The position numbers and the translations under genes are program-made. From Sphaerimonospora thailandensis (GTDB taxonomy: Bacteria > Actinomycetota > Actinomycetes > Streptosporangiales > Streptosporangiaceae), in NCBI RefSeq assembly GCF_016863115.1, contig NZ_BOOG01000031.1, forward strand, positions 25,256 to 89,255: a stretch of DNA of 64,000 bases, given 5' to 3'. The notes beneath the pieces were generated by a model. That model did not search any database, was not told the origin of the DNA, and saw only the letters and a program-made list of their open reading frames with translations. Of this stretch, positions 24,501 to 32,543 are shown piece by piece. Within the stretch, counting starts at the first letter, position 1; the number at the start of each line of letters is the position of its first letter.

Positions 24501-24704
24501 GGCCGTCGGCTGCCCCTCGTGTTGGGGATTGGGCTGCTGGAAGTGGGGCTGCCGAGGGTCTCGGCCCCGTCCGGCGGAGGGATCTCCGTACTCGTCAGTT
24601 TCCCGGGGCGTGCGACGGCGGCGCCCGGGTCGGGGCGATCCGTCGGGGCCCGAGGGATCCTCGGGGCGGCCGGTCGGCTCCGGTCCATAGCTGCTGTTAG
24701 TCAC
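21576..24704 (-). CDS. Bifunctional class A penicillin-binding protein
   Basis: 1042 residues. A proline/glycine-rich cytoplasmic region (1-270) precedes one transmembrane helix (about 282-303). The GT51 transglycosylase domain has E360 in VVAAENRSFYEDSG and QGGSTITQQMARNYF (388-402). The transpeptidase domain has the active-site SAFK at 640-643, SIN at 696-698 and KTG at 831-833. The C-terminal tail has tandem FPTDD/FPTDG repeats and a proline-rich end. It polymerises and cross-links peptidoglycan. The start is GTG 24704 with GAGGAC upstream. The active-site context ASAFKP differs from the common GSTFKP but keeps S and K. It is part of the conserved gene order with padR and ino1. Confidence 0.95.
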   Translation of the reverse strand: MTNSSYGPEPTGRPEDPSGPDGSPRPGRRRRTPRETDEYGDPSAGRGRDPRQPHFQQPNPQHEGQPTARHPRPTPNPRPVPHPQGPSHPQAALPQTGQRAVRPGAPPRQAPGGRRMDAAFEDTAAMNAVAMNAAPPPPQQDRQGRQGPGRPQEPARRPGPGGRPGGGPGGPGGLGGPGGEERTQITTQGAMGMPPGAGGGPRREFGAQETEIMPSGGRRRRPGRGRGGPGGPDGPGGPGGRGPEGPGGRGPRDPGGPDGPDGFEDDEKPRRSGWKRFIPSWKLVLASCAVLTAGVFGMIVVGYMNTELPSERDAQETAISQGSVFYYRDGTPIARLGTKRTRVSLDQVPQHVRDAVVAAENRSFYEDSGIDLMGIARSVWMTATGQQTQGGSTITQQMARNYFDTLNRDVTIKRKVTEIFISVKLDKEWTKDKVLEYYLNTVPFGRNTYGIEAAAKEFFRKSAKELTVAQGAYLAGRIQRPGDFDKQEDAGNFAGTQERFNYVIKDGMAHMTDENGKLKYPDIAATAKFPKPKPQRVSEAFGGIKGYMLEVALRELKSRGIQRSDVDNGGYKIYTTFDKKLMQEAKKAVNGVTSGMSKEFHAGLAAVDPRNGQVLAFYGGDDYLNDPWNEPFDSRKQAASAFKPYVLAAWLEAGFSLNSLVPGNRTVPEKLPGTTPITNGHREREAVDVIHATAASINTAFASMAFALPGQLDDLRALAEAAGISKKALDEDEKGARGESGHGYQLAIGSVGVTPVEQAAGYSIFANQGKHVDAHVIKEVKQGKTVVLKEKRDVRQVISPDAAADSTAAMEQVLKSGTAAGKGIGRPAAGKTGTNNKEKEAWFVGFTPQLSTAVGMYREQCKTKSGKIVQPQHANCPITPNGKPSKKYGLQNPYSKSFETSLGFEGAGPPTSIWRNFMMAAHEGKQVEQFPPKAGIGMPENIAPSPSPTPEPTDGFPTDGFPTDDFPTDDFPTDDFPTGPPPGPNDSQCLPDDPACGDNGVLELQSEGGRPVGGDQPPGNGAPAAVAATPVQSAGKRRGSAG
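21771..21850. repeat. 15-bp tandem repeat inside the PBP gene
   Basis: About five copies of a 15-bp unit (CGTCGGGAAATCGTC on the + strand, with later copies reading GAAGCCATC or GAAGCCGTC) encode the FPTDD/FPTDG pentapeptides near the protein C-terminus. The unit is a multiple of three, so copy number can change without a frameshift. Confidence 0.9.
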
Positions 24705-25165
24705 GCGTCCTCGTCAGGTCTTCAGGGAATTCGTCGATGTCGGCCGAGGGCCGGGGGGAGTTCCTCCTGAAGGTGGGGTCGCCCTGCAGAGAGGAGCCCG
24801 GGGATCGGCTACCGAAGGGGCCGAACGAGACCGCCAGGTGGTTCCTGGAACAACCATGTCAGACCTCCGGCACGGAGACTCGGGATTCACCGTACTTACG
24901 CCACCACGGGATATGGGCGCGGCGACGGTGACCTGGTCCACCAGGTGCGGCGATTCGTCCCGGTAGGTCGGTGTGACATTACTCACGTTGAAAGCGATAC
25001 GCGCCGGGCAGACGACTGCAGTCGTGGTCGCGAGGGCGGCCGACCGGTCGCCGGTGTCGGTGTGGTCCACCGGCCCGTCCCGCCCGACCTGTCCGGCTGG
25101 CCACTGCTTCCCCATAAGTGGTCAGATTACGGCGATTTGCTGAAACTTGCCCAATCGTTGACACG
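24705..25165. other. Gap between the PBP gene and padR with no gene recognised
   Basis: Divergent region of about 460 bp. Open frames here have no ribosome site, no hydrophobic pattern and no recognisable motif. The promoter of the PBP gene should lie here on the minus strand, but I cannot place it. Base composition becomes less GC-rich near 25120-25180, just before padR. Confidence 0.5.
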
Positions 25166-25194
25166 TTGCGCTATATAACGCGCCGACGTATTCT
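25166..25194 (+). promoter_or_regulatory. Putative padR-ino1 promoter
   Basis: TTGCGC (25166-25171) and TATTCT (25189-25194) are separated by 17 bp. The predicted start point falls within the palindromic operator that follows immediately. A TTGACA at 25158 has no -10 at suitable spacing. Confidence 0.4.
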
Positions 25195-25195
25195 G

Positions 25196-25220
25196 CCGAT
25201 GTATCGGCTCGATACATCGG
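25196..25220. promoter_or_regulatory. Palindromic operator, probably for PadR autoregulation
   Basis: CCGATGTATC and GATACATCGG form a perfect 10-bp inverted repeat with a 5-nt centre. The half-sites contain ATGT and ACAT, the sequence recognised by many PadR-family dimers. It overlaps the predicted start point of the padR-ino1 transcript, so binding would repress both genes. The ribosome site AGGAGGTGG follows at once. Confidence 0.7.
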
Positions 25221-25242
25221 TCAGGCATAGGAGGTGGTTCCA

Positions 25243-25875
25243 GTGACGGGCTCCGGTTCACGAAGCGCTCTTCTCGAGCTCGCCGTCCTGGGATCGCTGC
25301 ACGAGACCCCGCTCCACGGCTATGAGCTGCGCAAACGGCTCAACACCCTGCTCGGGATGTTCCGTGCGTTCTCCTACGGGTCCCTGTACCCGTGTCTCCG
25401 CGGTCTACTGGGCGACGGTCTCATCACAGAGGAGGAGCCTCCGGAGGACACCGTCCTCGGTCGACGATCGAAGATCGTCTACAAGCTGACCGCGGAGGGC
25501 AAGGAGCGGCTGCACGAGCTCCTCACCCAGGCGGGTCCGTCCGCCTGGGAGGACGAGAGCTTCGGCATCCACTTCGCCTTCTTCCGCCATGCCGAGGCGG
25601 AGGTACGGCTGCGCATTCTCGAGGGCCGCCGCAGCCGCCTGGAGGAACGACTCGAACGTGTCCGTACGGCTCTGGCTCGCACAAGGGAGCGGCTCGACCG
25701 CTACACCCTTGAGCTGCAGCACCACGGACTGGAGTCGGTCGAACGGGAGGTCCGCTGGCTCAACGAGCTCATCGACTCGGAACGGCGGAGCAGCGCCGCC
25801 GGCGAGGCCGCCGATCCCGCGCGAGCCGTGCAGGACAGAGATCAGAGGGCGGACTCGCCCGAGGCTGATGGATAA
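25243..25875 (+). CDS. PadR-family transcriptional regulator
   Basis: 210 residues. The PadR winged helix occupies about 10-85 ([53 protein letters not shown]). A C-terminal helical dimerisation region (about 115-190) is rich in Arg/Glu heptads, a probable coiled coil. The GTG at 25243 is used because the strong AGGAGGTGG lies 5-13 nt upstream; a nearer GTG falls within it. It precedes ino1 by 17 nt, a conserved actinobacterial pairing, so it probably controls inositol synthesis. The inducer is unknown. Confidence 0.92.
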   Translation: MTGSGSRSALLELAVLGSLHETPLHGYELRKRLNTLLGMFRAFSYGSLYPCLRGLLGDGLITEEEPPEDTVLGRRSKIVYKLTAEGKERLHELLTQAGPSAWEDESFGIHFAFFRHAEAEVRLRILEGRRSRLEERLERVRTALARTRERLDRYTLELQHHGLESVEREVRWLNELIDSERRSSAAGEAADPARAVQDRDQRADSPEADG

Positions 25876-25892
25876 GTAAAGGAGCGAGTGCT

Positions 25893-26972
25893 ATGGGTTC
25901 GGTGCGCGTAGCCATCGTCGGCGTGGGGAACTGCGCCGCTTCGCTGGTGCAGGGTGTCCATTACTACAGGGACGCGGATCCGAGCAGCCGAGTGCCGGGC
26001 CTGATGCACGTGCGCTTCGGCGATTATCACGTCGGAGACGTGGAGTTCGTCGCCGCGTTCGACGTGGACGCCAAGAAGGTCGGCCGAGATCTCTCCGAGG
26101 CGATCGTCGCCTCCGAGAACAACACGATCAAGATTTGCGACGTGCCGCCGCTCGGCGTCACTGTGCAGCGCGGACCCACCTTCGACGGTCTCGGCGAGTA
26201 CTACCAGGAGATCATCGAGGAGTCCGACGAGAAGCCGGTGGACGTCGTCCAGGCACTCAGGGACGCCCGGGTCGACGTCCTGGTCTCCTACCTGCCGGTG
26301 GGCTCGGAGGAGGCCGACCGCTTCTACGCCCAGTGCGCGATCGACGCCAAGGTGGCGTTCGTCAACGCCCTGCCCGTCTTCATCGCCTCCGACCCGGAGT
26401 GGGCCGCCAAGTTCACCGAGGCCGGCGTCCCGATCGTGGGCGACGACATCAAGTCCCAGGTCGGCGCGACCATCACCCACCGCGTGATGGCCAAGCTGTT
26501 CGAGGACCGCGGGGTCGAGCTGCTGCGCACGTACCAGCTCAACTTCGGCGGCAACATGGACTTCATGAACATGCTGGAGCGCACCCGCCTCCAGTCCAAG
26601 AAGATCTCCAAGACGCAGTCGGTCACGTCGCAGATCCCGCACGAGATGGCCAAGGCCGACGTGCACATCGGCCCGTCCGACCACGTGCCGTGGCTCGACG
26701 ACCGCAAGTGGGCGTACGTCCGCCTGGAGGGCCGTTCCTTCGGCGACACCCCGCTGAACCTGGAGTACAAGCTGGAGGTCTGGGACTCGCCCAACTCCGC
26801 AGGCATCATCATCGACGCGGTGCGCGCCGCCAAGATCGCTCTTGACCGGGGGATCGGCGGGCCGCTGCTGTCGCCCTCGTCGTACTTCATGAAGTCGCCG
26901 CCGGAGCAGTACTCCGACGACGCCGCCCGTGAAGCGGTCGAGAACTTCATCCGCGGCGAGGCCGAGCGCTGA
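25893..26972 (+). CDS. ino1: Inositol-3-phosphate synthase
   Basis: 359 residues of the short prokaryotic myo-inositol phosphate synthase type. The NAD site is near the start ([17 protein letters not shown]). Conserved segments follow: [45 protein letters not shown] and [15 protein letters not shown]. The enzyme converts glucose-6-phosphate to inositol-3-phosphate, the precursor of phosphatidylinositol, PIM glycolipids and mycothiol. It is co-transcribed with the upstream PadR regulator. A terminator follows. Confidence 0.97.
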   Translation: MGSVRVAIVGVGNCAASLVQGVHYYRDADPSSRVPGLMHVRFGDYHVGDVEFVAAFDVDAKKVGRDLSEAIVASENNTIKICDVPPLGVTVQRGPTFDGLGEYYQEIIEESDEKPVDVVQALRDARVDVLVSYLPVGSEEADRFYAQCAIDAKVAFVNALPVFIASDPEWAAKFTEAGVPIVGDDIKSQVGATITHRVMAKLFEDRGVELLRTYQLNFGGNMDFMNMLERTRLQSKKISKTQSVTSQIPHEMAKADVHIGPSDHVPWLDDRKWAYVRLEGRSFGDTPLNLEYKLEVWDSPNSAGIIIDAVRAAKIALDRGIGGPLLSPSSYFMKSPPEQYSDDAAREAVENFIRGEAER

Positions 26973-26996
26973 TCCGCGCCGCCGTGCCGTACGGTG

Positions 26997-27030
26997 CCCC
27001 GGCTCAGCCCGAGCCGGGGCGTTTCTGTTT
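26997..27030 (+). terminator. Terminator after ino1
   Basis: CCCGGCTC and GAGCCGGG form an 8-bp stem with a 5-nt loop, followed by GTTTCTGTTTCTG. It lies 25 nt after the ino1 stop and also ends near the convergent idi gene. Confidence 0.8.
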
Positions 27031-27037
27031 CTGTGCC

Positions 27038-27082
27038 TCAGAGACGGAACTGTCAGAGACGGAGCCGTCAGAGACGGGCGGC
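27038..27082. repeat. Three 15-bp tandem copies at the 3' end of idi
   Basis: TCAGAGACGGAACTG, TCAGAGACGGAGCCG and TCAGAGACGGGCGGC are consecutive. The last copy contains the idi stop codon (minus strand). The outer two are non-coding duplicates of the gene end. Confidence 0.75.
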
Positions 27083-27652
27083 CGGCGGTAGGTCGGCCGG
27101 GTCGGCCACCGGCCAGGCCAGTGGGTCGGGGCCGAGCGAGACGAGCAGCGGCAACTGCTCCCCGGCCCACGGGGAGATCGGAATCTCGCCGCTCAGGACC
27201 TCGTCGACGTACTGCTTCCAGGGCAGCCAGCGGGCCGCGCCGACCTCCTCCGGGTTGGGCGTGGCATCCGACGAGGCGAGGACCCGGAAGACGGGGCACA
27301 TCTCGTTCTCCACGATCCCGTTGTCCATCGCGGCGCGGTAGGCGAAGCGTGGCAGCAGCAGATCGACGGAGTCCACCCGCAGCCCCAACTCGAAGGAGAG
27401 CCGGCGGATCACCGCCGACCGGACCGGTTCGCCCGGCAGCGGGTGCCCGCAGCAACTGTTGGTCCACTGGTCCGGCCAGGTGAGCTTGTGCCCGGCCCGC
27501 CGGGTCAGCAGCACCTGCCCGTGCTCGTCGAAGACGTAGCTGGAGAACGCGAGATGGAGCGGGGTCTCGGCGCCATGGATCGTCCACTTGGAAGCGGTGC
27601 CGATCGGGTTGCCCTCACCGTCGAGCAGTACGACATGTTCGTCAGAGGTCAC
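27068..27652 (-). CDS. idi: Isopentenyl-diphosphate delta-isomerase, type 1
   Basis: 194 residues with the Nudix-related type 1 Idi fold. Catalytic Cys lies in NSCCGHPLPGE, followed by RRLSFELGL, and the catalytic Glu in ENEMCPVFRV. Metal-binding His residues lie near LHLAFSSYVF. The enzyme interconverts IPP and DMAPP for isoprenoid synthesis, including the undecaprenyl carrier used by cell-wall enzymes nearby. It faces ino1 convergently and is divergent from the MFS gene. Confidence 0.95.
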   Translation of the reverse strand: MTSDEHVVLLDGEGNPIGTASKWTIHGAETPLHLAFSSYVFDEHGQVLLTRRAGHKLTWPDQWTNSCCGHPLPGEPVRSAVIRRLSFELGLRVDSVDLLLPRFAYRAAMDNGIVENEMCPVFRVLASSDATPNPEEVGAARWLPWKQYVDEVLSGEIPISPWAGEQLPLLVSLGPDPLAWPVADPADLPPAARL

Positions 27653-27734
27653 GCCTCCGAGACTACGTGATCATGTTCTCATCTCAGGGATGTTCCCGAT
27701 ATCCGTGGCCTGATCGCCCGCGTAGGCTGTGTGC

Positions 27735-29051
27735 GTGTCCTTCGTCTCGGATCTGCGCGTGCTCCTCGAGGGCCGGGATTTCCGCCGGCTTTTCGGCACC
27801 CGTCTCGTGTCGCAGTTCTCGGACGGGATCTTCCAGTTCGCGGTGGCGGGTTACGCGTTCTTCAGCCCGGAAAAGCAGGCCACGGCCGCCGAGATGGCCG
27901 TGGCCATGGCCGTGCTGTTCCTGCCGTACAGCGTGTTCGGGCCCTTCGTCGGCGTCCTGATCGACCGCTGGTCGCGGCGGCAGATCCTGGTCGTCGCGCC
28001 TCTCGTGCGGGGAACACTGCTGCTGCTGACGGCCGGTCTGGTGGCCTTGAGCGTCCCGGACGAGGCCTTCTACGGCGCGGCCCTCGCCGTGCTCGCCGTG
28101 AACCGGTTCTTCCTCGCGGCGCTCGGCGCGTCGCTGCCCCACGTGGTGCCGCCGGAACGGCTCATCATGGCCAACGCCATCACCCCCACGTCGGGCACGG
28201 TCCTCACCGCCGTCGGCATGGGCGTCGCGTTCCTGCTCCGCCTGATCTTCGGTTCGGGTCACGGGGGCACGGCGGCACTGCTCGTGATCTCCGGCCTGTC
28301 CTTCGGCCTGTCCGCGATCATCGCGGCGACCATGGAGCGTTCCCTGCTCGGGCCGGCGTACGACGCGGCGCGACCCCCGGCCGGCGAGGCCGTACGGATC
28401 GTCCTGCGCGGCCTCGCCGACGGCGCCCGGCATGTCGTACGGCGGCGCAGAGCGGCCGCGACCCTGGGCGCCATGGCCACCTACCGGCTCCTGTTCGGGA
28501 TGTCGCTGGCGATGGCGGTCATGCTCTATCGCTACTACTTCACGACCGACGACGTGGATGCCGCGCTCAAGGGCATCACGCTGGTCGGCGCGGCGACGGG
28601 CGTCGGCTTCTTCCTGGCCATGCCGGTCACGCCGTGGGCGACCGACCGGTTCCGGATCGAGACGTGGGTTCCCGCCATGCTCACCGCCTGCGCGGTGGTG
28701 GAGTTCGCGCTGTTCGCGACCTTCCATGAGTGGGCGTTCATCGTCGCGGGCCTGCTGCTGGGCGTCGCCGGGCAGAGCGTGAAGATCTGCGCCGACACCG
28801 TCGTACAGCGCGATGTGGACGACGCCTTCCTCGGCCGGATCTTCTCCATCTACGACATGCTGTTCAACGTCACGACCGTCATGGGCGCCGCACTGGCGGC
28901 CGCGATGCTGCCTCCGGACGGCAGGTCCTACCTGGCTCTGGGCGTGATCAGCGTCTGTTATCTGCTGGGCGCCCTGACCTACCGGCTGATCGTCCCCGCC
29001 GCCGCCCCCGCGAGCCCGCCGGCGTCGCCGACCGAACGTCAGACCGCCTGA
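27735..29051 (+). CDS. MFS transporter (multidrug-efflux type)
   Basis: 438 residues with twelve predicted helices. The first motif, [19 protein letters not shown], and [13 protein letters not shown] (the MFS motif A equivalent between helices 2 and 3) are clear; [17 protein letters not shown] marks the centre of the second half. The GTG at 27735 was chosen because TAGGCT ends 6 nt before it and there is no ribosome site, consistent with a leaderless transcript; a GTG 6 nt upstream is the alternative. Substrate unknown. Confidence 0.88.
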   Translation: MSFVSDLRVLLEGRDFRRLFGTRLVSQFSDGIFQFAVAGYAFFSPEKQATAAEMAVAMAVLFLPYSVFGPFVGVLIDRWSRRQILVVAPLVRGTLLLLTAGLVALSVPDEAFYGAALAVLAVNRFFLAALGASLPHVVPPERLIMANAITPTSGTVLTAVGMGVAFLLRLIFGSGHGGTAALLVISGLSFGLSAIIAATMERSLLGPAYDAARPPAGEAVRIVLRGLADGARHVVRRRRAAATLGAMATYRLLFGMSLAMAVMLYRYYFTTDDVDAALKGITLVGAATGVGFFLAMPVTPWATDRFRIETWVPAMLTACAVVEFALFATFHEWAFIVAGLLLGVAGQSVKICADTVVQRDVDDAFLGRIFSIYDMLFNVTTVMGAALAAAMLPPDGRSYLALGVISVCYLLGALTYRLIVPAAAPASPPASPTERQTA

Positions 29052-29090
29052 CGCCGTACGCGTCACCAGGGTCTGGACGTACGCCCAGGT

Positions 29091-29103
29091 TAGGGTGGGT
29101 GCC
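29091..29103 (+). promoter_or_regulatory. Putative leaderless -10 element for bioA
   Basis: TAGGGT ends 7 nt before the GTG at 29104, and no Shine-Dalgarno is present. This geometry chooses the GTG at 29104 over one at 29095. Confidence 0.4.
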
Positions 29104-30375
29104 GTGGAAGCTGAGGACATCCTGCGACTGGACCGCGAGCACGTCTGGCATCCGTACGCCGCGGTGCCGTCCGGCGTGCCCGCGGCGGTGCCGTCCCATG
29201 TGCCCGTGCACGCGGTCCGCGCCGCCCGTGGCGTACGGCTCACGCTCGCGGACGGCAGGGAGGTCGTCGACGGCATGTCGTCGTGGTGGGCGGCCATCCA
29301 CGGGTACAACCACCCGAGGCTGAACCAGGCCATCCGCGACCAGCTCGACGACATGGCACATGTCATGTTCGGCGGTCTCACCCACGAGCCCGCCGTACGG
29401 CTCGCGCGGATGCTGGTCGAGCTGACCGGGCTGGACCGCGTCTTTCTGGCCGACTCCGGCTCGGTGGCCGTCGAGGTCGCGATCAAGATGGCCCTGCAGT
29501 ACGCGGCGGCGACCGGCCACCCCGGCCGGACCAGGCTGTTCACCGTCCGGGGCGGCTACCACGGCGACACGTTCGGCGCGATGGCGGCCTGCGATCCGGT
29601 GAACGGCATGCACCACCTGTTCTCCGGCGTGCTGCCGAGCCACGTCTTCGGACCTGTTCCACCGGCCCGGTATGACGAGGCCTACCTGGCGGAGCTGTCC
29701 TCACTCGTGGCGGCGCACGCGGACGAGCTGGCCGCGATCATCGTCGAGCCGATCGTGCAGGGCGCCGGCGGCATGCGCTTCTATCACCCGGCCTACCTGC
29801 GGCGGCTGCGCGAGCTGGCCGACGAGCACGGCATCCTGCTGATCGCCGACGAGATCGCGACCGGCTTCGGCCGTACCGGGGAGCTGTTCGGCTGCGACCA
29901 CGCCGGGATCCGCCCCGACATCATGTGCCTGGGCAAGGCGCTGACCGGCGGATACCTGACGCTCGCCGCGACCCTGTGCACGGCGCCGGTGGCCGACGCC
30001 ATCGGCGTGCTGATGCACGGGCCGACCTTCATGGGCAATCCGCTCGCGACGGCGGTCGCCGGCGCCTCACTCGGCCTGCTGGGCGAGCGTCCGTGGCGGG
30101 AGGAGGTCAAGCGGATCGAGGCCGGGCTGCTCGACGGCCTCGCGCCGGCCGCCGGGCACCCCGGGGTGCGTGACGTCCGGGTCCTCGGCGCGATCGGGGT
30201 GATCGAGATGGTCGACCCCGTCAATGTCGCCAAAATTCAGGACATCGTGATGCGCCAGGGCGTCTGGCTCCGACCGTTCGGCCACCTGATCTACACGATG
30301 CCGCCCTACGCCTGCACCCCCGACGACATCACGACCATCACCAAAGCCATGGTCACCGCCGCCACATCAGGGTGA
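29104..30375 (+). CDS. bioA: Adenosylmethionine-8-amino-7-oxononanoate aminotransferase
   Basis: 423-residue class III PLP aminotransferase. HVWHPYAAV at the N-terminus is typical of BioA, as are [28 protein letters not shown] and [14 protein letters not shown]. The PLP lysine lies in [14 protein letters not shown], and [12 protein letters not shown] follows. The enzyme makes 7,8-diaminopelargonate in biotin synthesis using SAM as amino donor. No other biotin gene is in the window. Its stop codon directly abuts the stop codon of the convergent pcnB gene. Confidence 0.95.
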   Translation: MEAEDILRLDREHVWHPYAAVPSGVPAAVPSHVPVHAVRAARGVRLTLADGREVVDGMSSWWAAIHGYNHPRLNQAIRDQLDDMAHVMFGGLTHEPAVRLARMLVELTGLDRVFLADSGSVAVEVAIKMALQYAAATGHPGRTRLFTVRGGYHGDTFGAMAACDPVNGMHHLFSGVLPSHVFGPVPPARYDEAYLAELSSLVAAHADELAAIIVEPIVQGAGGMRFYHPAYLRRLRELADEHGILLIADEIATGFGRTGELFGCDHAGIRPDIMCLGKALTGGYLTLAATLCTAPVADAIGVLMHGPTFMGNPLATAVAGASLGLLGERPWREEVKRIEAGLLDGLAPAAGHPGVRDVRVLGAIGVIEMVDPVNVAKIQDIVMRQGVWLRPFGHLIYTMPPYACTPDDITTITKAMVTAATSG

Positions 30376-31812
30376 TCATGGCAGGAGGTCGTTGTCGCGG
30401 GCCCACTTGAGCAGGGACTCGCGGGCGGCCTCCTTGCCGATCACCCCTTCATCCATACGGATCTCCAGCATGTGCTTGTAGGCCTGGCCGATCACGGGGC
30501 CCGGGGGGAGCCCGAGGATCTCCTGGATCTCGTTGCCGTCCAGCTCCGGCCGGATCTTGGCGAGCTCCTCCTCCTCCGCCAGCCGGGCGATGCGCTCCTC
30601 GAGCTGGTCGTAGGTCCGCGACAGCGCCGCCGCCTTGCGCTTGTTGCGGGTCGTGCAGTCGGCCCTGGTCAGCTTGTGCAGCCGCTCCAGCAGGTGCCCG
30701 GCGTCGCGCACGTACCGCCGGACCGCGCTGTCGGTCCACCCCGCCGTGCCGTACCCGTGGAAGCGCAGGTGCAGCTCCACCAGCCGCGACACGTCGGCCA
30801 CGACGTCTTTGGGGAAGCGCAGCTCGGTCAGCCGCTTCTTCGTCATCTGCGCCCCCACCACCTCGTGATGGTGGAACGAGACCCGGCCCCCCGGCTCGTT
30901 GCGGCGGGTCTTCGGCTTGCCGATGTCGTGCAGCAGCGCGGCCCACCGCAGCACCCGGTCCGGGCCGCCGGTCTCCAGGCCGATGGCCTGCTCGAGCACG
31001 ATCAGCGTGTGCTCGTAGACGTCCTTGTGCCGATGGTGCTCGTCGATCTCCAGCCGGAGCTTCGGCAGCTCGGGCAGGACATGGGCGGCCAGGCCGGTCT
31101 CGACGAGCAGCGACAGCCCGGCTCGCGGCCGCGACCCCAGCAGCAGCTTGTCGAGTTCGTCCCGGATGCGCTCGGCGGACACGATCTCGATCCGGCCCGC
31201 CATCGCGGCCATCGCCTCGACCACTCCGGCGTCCACGCTGAAGCCGAGCTGCGAGGCGAACCTGGCGGCCCGCAGCATGCGCAGCGGGTCGTCGTCGAAC
31301 GACTGTTCCGGACTCGCCGGCGTACGCAGCACCTTCGCGGCGAGGTCGGGCAGCCCTCCGTGGGGGTCCACGAACTCGTGGCTCGGCAGCCGGACCGCCA
31401 TCGCGTTGACCGCGAAGTCGCGGCGGGCGAGATCGCCGTCGAGCGTGTCGCCGTACTCGACGTCGGGCTTGCGCGACGCCGGATCGTACGACTCGGTGCG
31501 ATATGTGGTGATCTCGAGCAGCCAGCCGCCTTTGCGGACGCCGACGGTGCCGAAGTCGATCCCGATCGTCCACACCGCGTCGGCCCAGTCTTTGACGATC
31601 TCCAGCACCTGTTCCGGACGGGCGTCCGTCGTCAGGTCGAGATCGTTGCCGATGCGGCCGAGGAAGACGTCACGCACGGAGCCGCCGACCAGGGCCAGTT
31701 CGTGCCCGCGCGCCACGAACAGCTCGCCGAGTTCGTCGGCCACGGGGGCGAGCCGACGGAACAGCTCGTCGACGGCTCGCCGCTGGCTCTCGGTCAGATT
31801 TGAAACGGACAC
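30376..31812 (-). CDS. CCA-adding tRNA nucleotidyltransferase with HD domain
   Basis: 478 residues. The class II nucleotidyltransferase head has ALVGGSVRDVFLGR, then catalytic DLDLTTDA, RRDFAVNAMAV and DDPLRMLRAARFA. An HD phosphohydrolase domain follows (LLHDIGKPKTR, HHHEVVGAQ). It adds or repairs the tRNA 3' CCA; the window's tRNA-Ile lacks an encoded CCA, consistent with need for it. The start is GTG 31812 with GAAGGAC upstream. In related actinobacteria this gene also marks the left end of the murJ-sigM-trx cluster. Confidence 0.95.
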   Translation of the reverse strand: MSVSNLTESQRRAVDELFRRLAPVADELGELFVARGHELALVGGSVRDVFLGRIGNDLDLTTDARPEQVLEIVKDWADAVWTIGIDFGTVGVRKGGWLLEITTYRTESYDPASRKPDVEYGDTLDGDLARRDFAVNAMAVRLPSHEFVDPHGGLPDLAAKVLRTPASPEQSFDDDPLRMLRAARFASQLGFSVDAGVVEAMAAMAGRIEIVSAERIRDELDKLLLGSRPRAGLSLLVETGLAAHVLPELPKLRLEIDEHHRHKDVYEHTLIVLEQAIGLETGGPDRVLRWAALLHDIGKPKTRRNEPGGRVSFHHHEVVGAQMTKKRLTELRFPKDVVADVSRLVELHLRFHGYGTAGWTDSAVRRYVRDAGHLLERLHKLTRADCTTRNKRKAAALSRTYDQLEERIARLAEEEELAKIRPELDGNEIQEILGLPPGPVIGQAYKHMLEIRMDEGVIGKEAARESLLKWARDNDLLP

Positions 31813-31956
31813 GGCTGGGTAGGTCCTTCGGTCACGGAACAGGTTCTCCCCCCGAATGCCCTTTGGTGTCGCCTAGGGGAGACATACACCTAGCGAGCAC
31901 CAGGGACACCCCCTGAGGTCGGTTGGGAGCGCTGGACGACGCAAGGAGCACACGAG

Positions 31957-32493
31957 ATGAAGGACGCTCTCGCGATTCACCGCCGGCTCCTCGCCCGCCA
32001 GATCCACCATGAGATCGTACGTCTTCCGCGGCCCTTGACATGCGCCGACGAGCTCCCCGAGATGCTCGATGCGACTCCTGAGTCGTGTGCCCGCGTTTCC
32101 GTTTTCGAAGTGCCGACCCGAGGCCGCATGGAGCCGGTGGCCGTGGTCGGGGCCGTCGCCGCCCACCCCACGCCGCAGGCCGTCGGAGCGGTGCTGCACG
32201 CCCGTGACGTACGGCCGGCCTCGTCGTTCCTGGTGAACTCGGTCACCGACTACCCCGACCGGCTGGTCTGCCCGCTGCTGCTCCCCGACGATCTCAGGGT
32301 CCTCGTCGACCAGCGCATGGTCGAGCATCTCGATCCGGGCGAATTCGTGCACACCGCCACGGGCGAGCGCCGTACGGCGCTGCGAATCCGGGCAATCCAC
32401 CTTTTCAACCAGATATCGGGCAAGCGAGTAGATCTTGAAACAGCACGTCAGACGGGACTCGTGAGGCTGGCCAGTCCTATGCGGACGACATAG
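31957..32493 (+). CDS. YbaK/EbsC-like aminoacyl-tRNA deacylase domain protein (tentative)
   Basis: 178 residues. The ATG follows AAGGAG. The segment IHHEIVRLPRPLTCADELPE, a central VVGAVAAHPTP strand, and LVCPLLLPDDLRVLVDQRMV resemble the layout of YbaK/ProX-like editing domains (entry helix, internal strands and a final 'PP.gl...vlvD' element). The match is by eye and partial. Such domains hydrolyse mischarged tRNAs. It is divergent from the CCA-adding enzyme gene, which would fit tRNA quality control, but the function is not proven. Confidence 0.55.
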   Translation: MKDALAIHRRLLARQIHHEIVRLPRPLTCADELPEMLDATPESCARVSVFEVPTRGRMEPVAVVGAVAAHPTPQAVGAVLHARDVRPASSFLVNSVTDYPDRLVCPLLLPDDLRVLVDQRMVEHLDPGEFVHTATGERRTALRIRAIHLFNQISGKRVDLETARQTGLVRLASPMRTT

Positions 32494-32497
32494 GCCA

Positions 32498-32543
32498 TAG
32501 CATTCTGGGCGTGCGCCGTTCCTCATCGCCGGCCCGCGCATGA
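32498..32543 (+). promoter_or_regulatory. Leaderless mini-ORF in front of the DUF6049 gene
   Basis: TAGCAT (32498-32503) is followed 7 nt later by GTG 32511, which opens a 10-codon frame (VRRSSSPARA). Its stop overlaps the next start as ATGA (32540-32543). No ribosome site precedes the DUF6049 ATG. The arrangement suggests a leaderless transcript whose first small peptide is translated to deliver ribosomes to the main gene by coupling. Confidence 0.4.

Noticed and set aside
24714..25115. 133-codon minus-strand frame upstream of the PBP gene
   Set aside because: Low-complexity composition, no ribosome site or motif; treated as non-coding.
25158..25178. TTGACA with TATATAA as the padR promoter
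   Set aside because: Spacing between the two hexamers is only about 8-10 bp, too short for a sigma-70-type promoter.
27684..29543. 619-codon minus-strand frame opposite the MFS gene and bioA
   Set aside because: Antisense shadow with no ribosome site, no motifs and biased composition.
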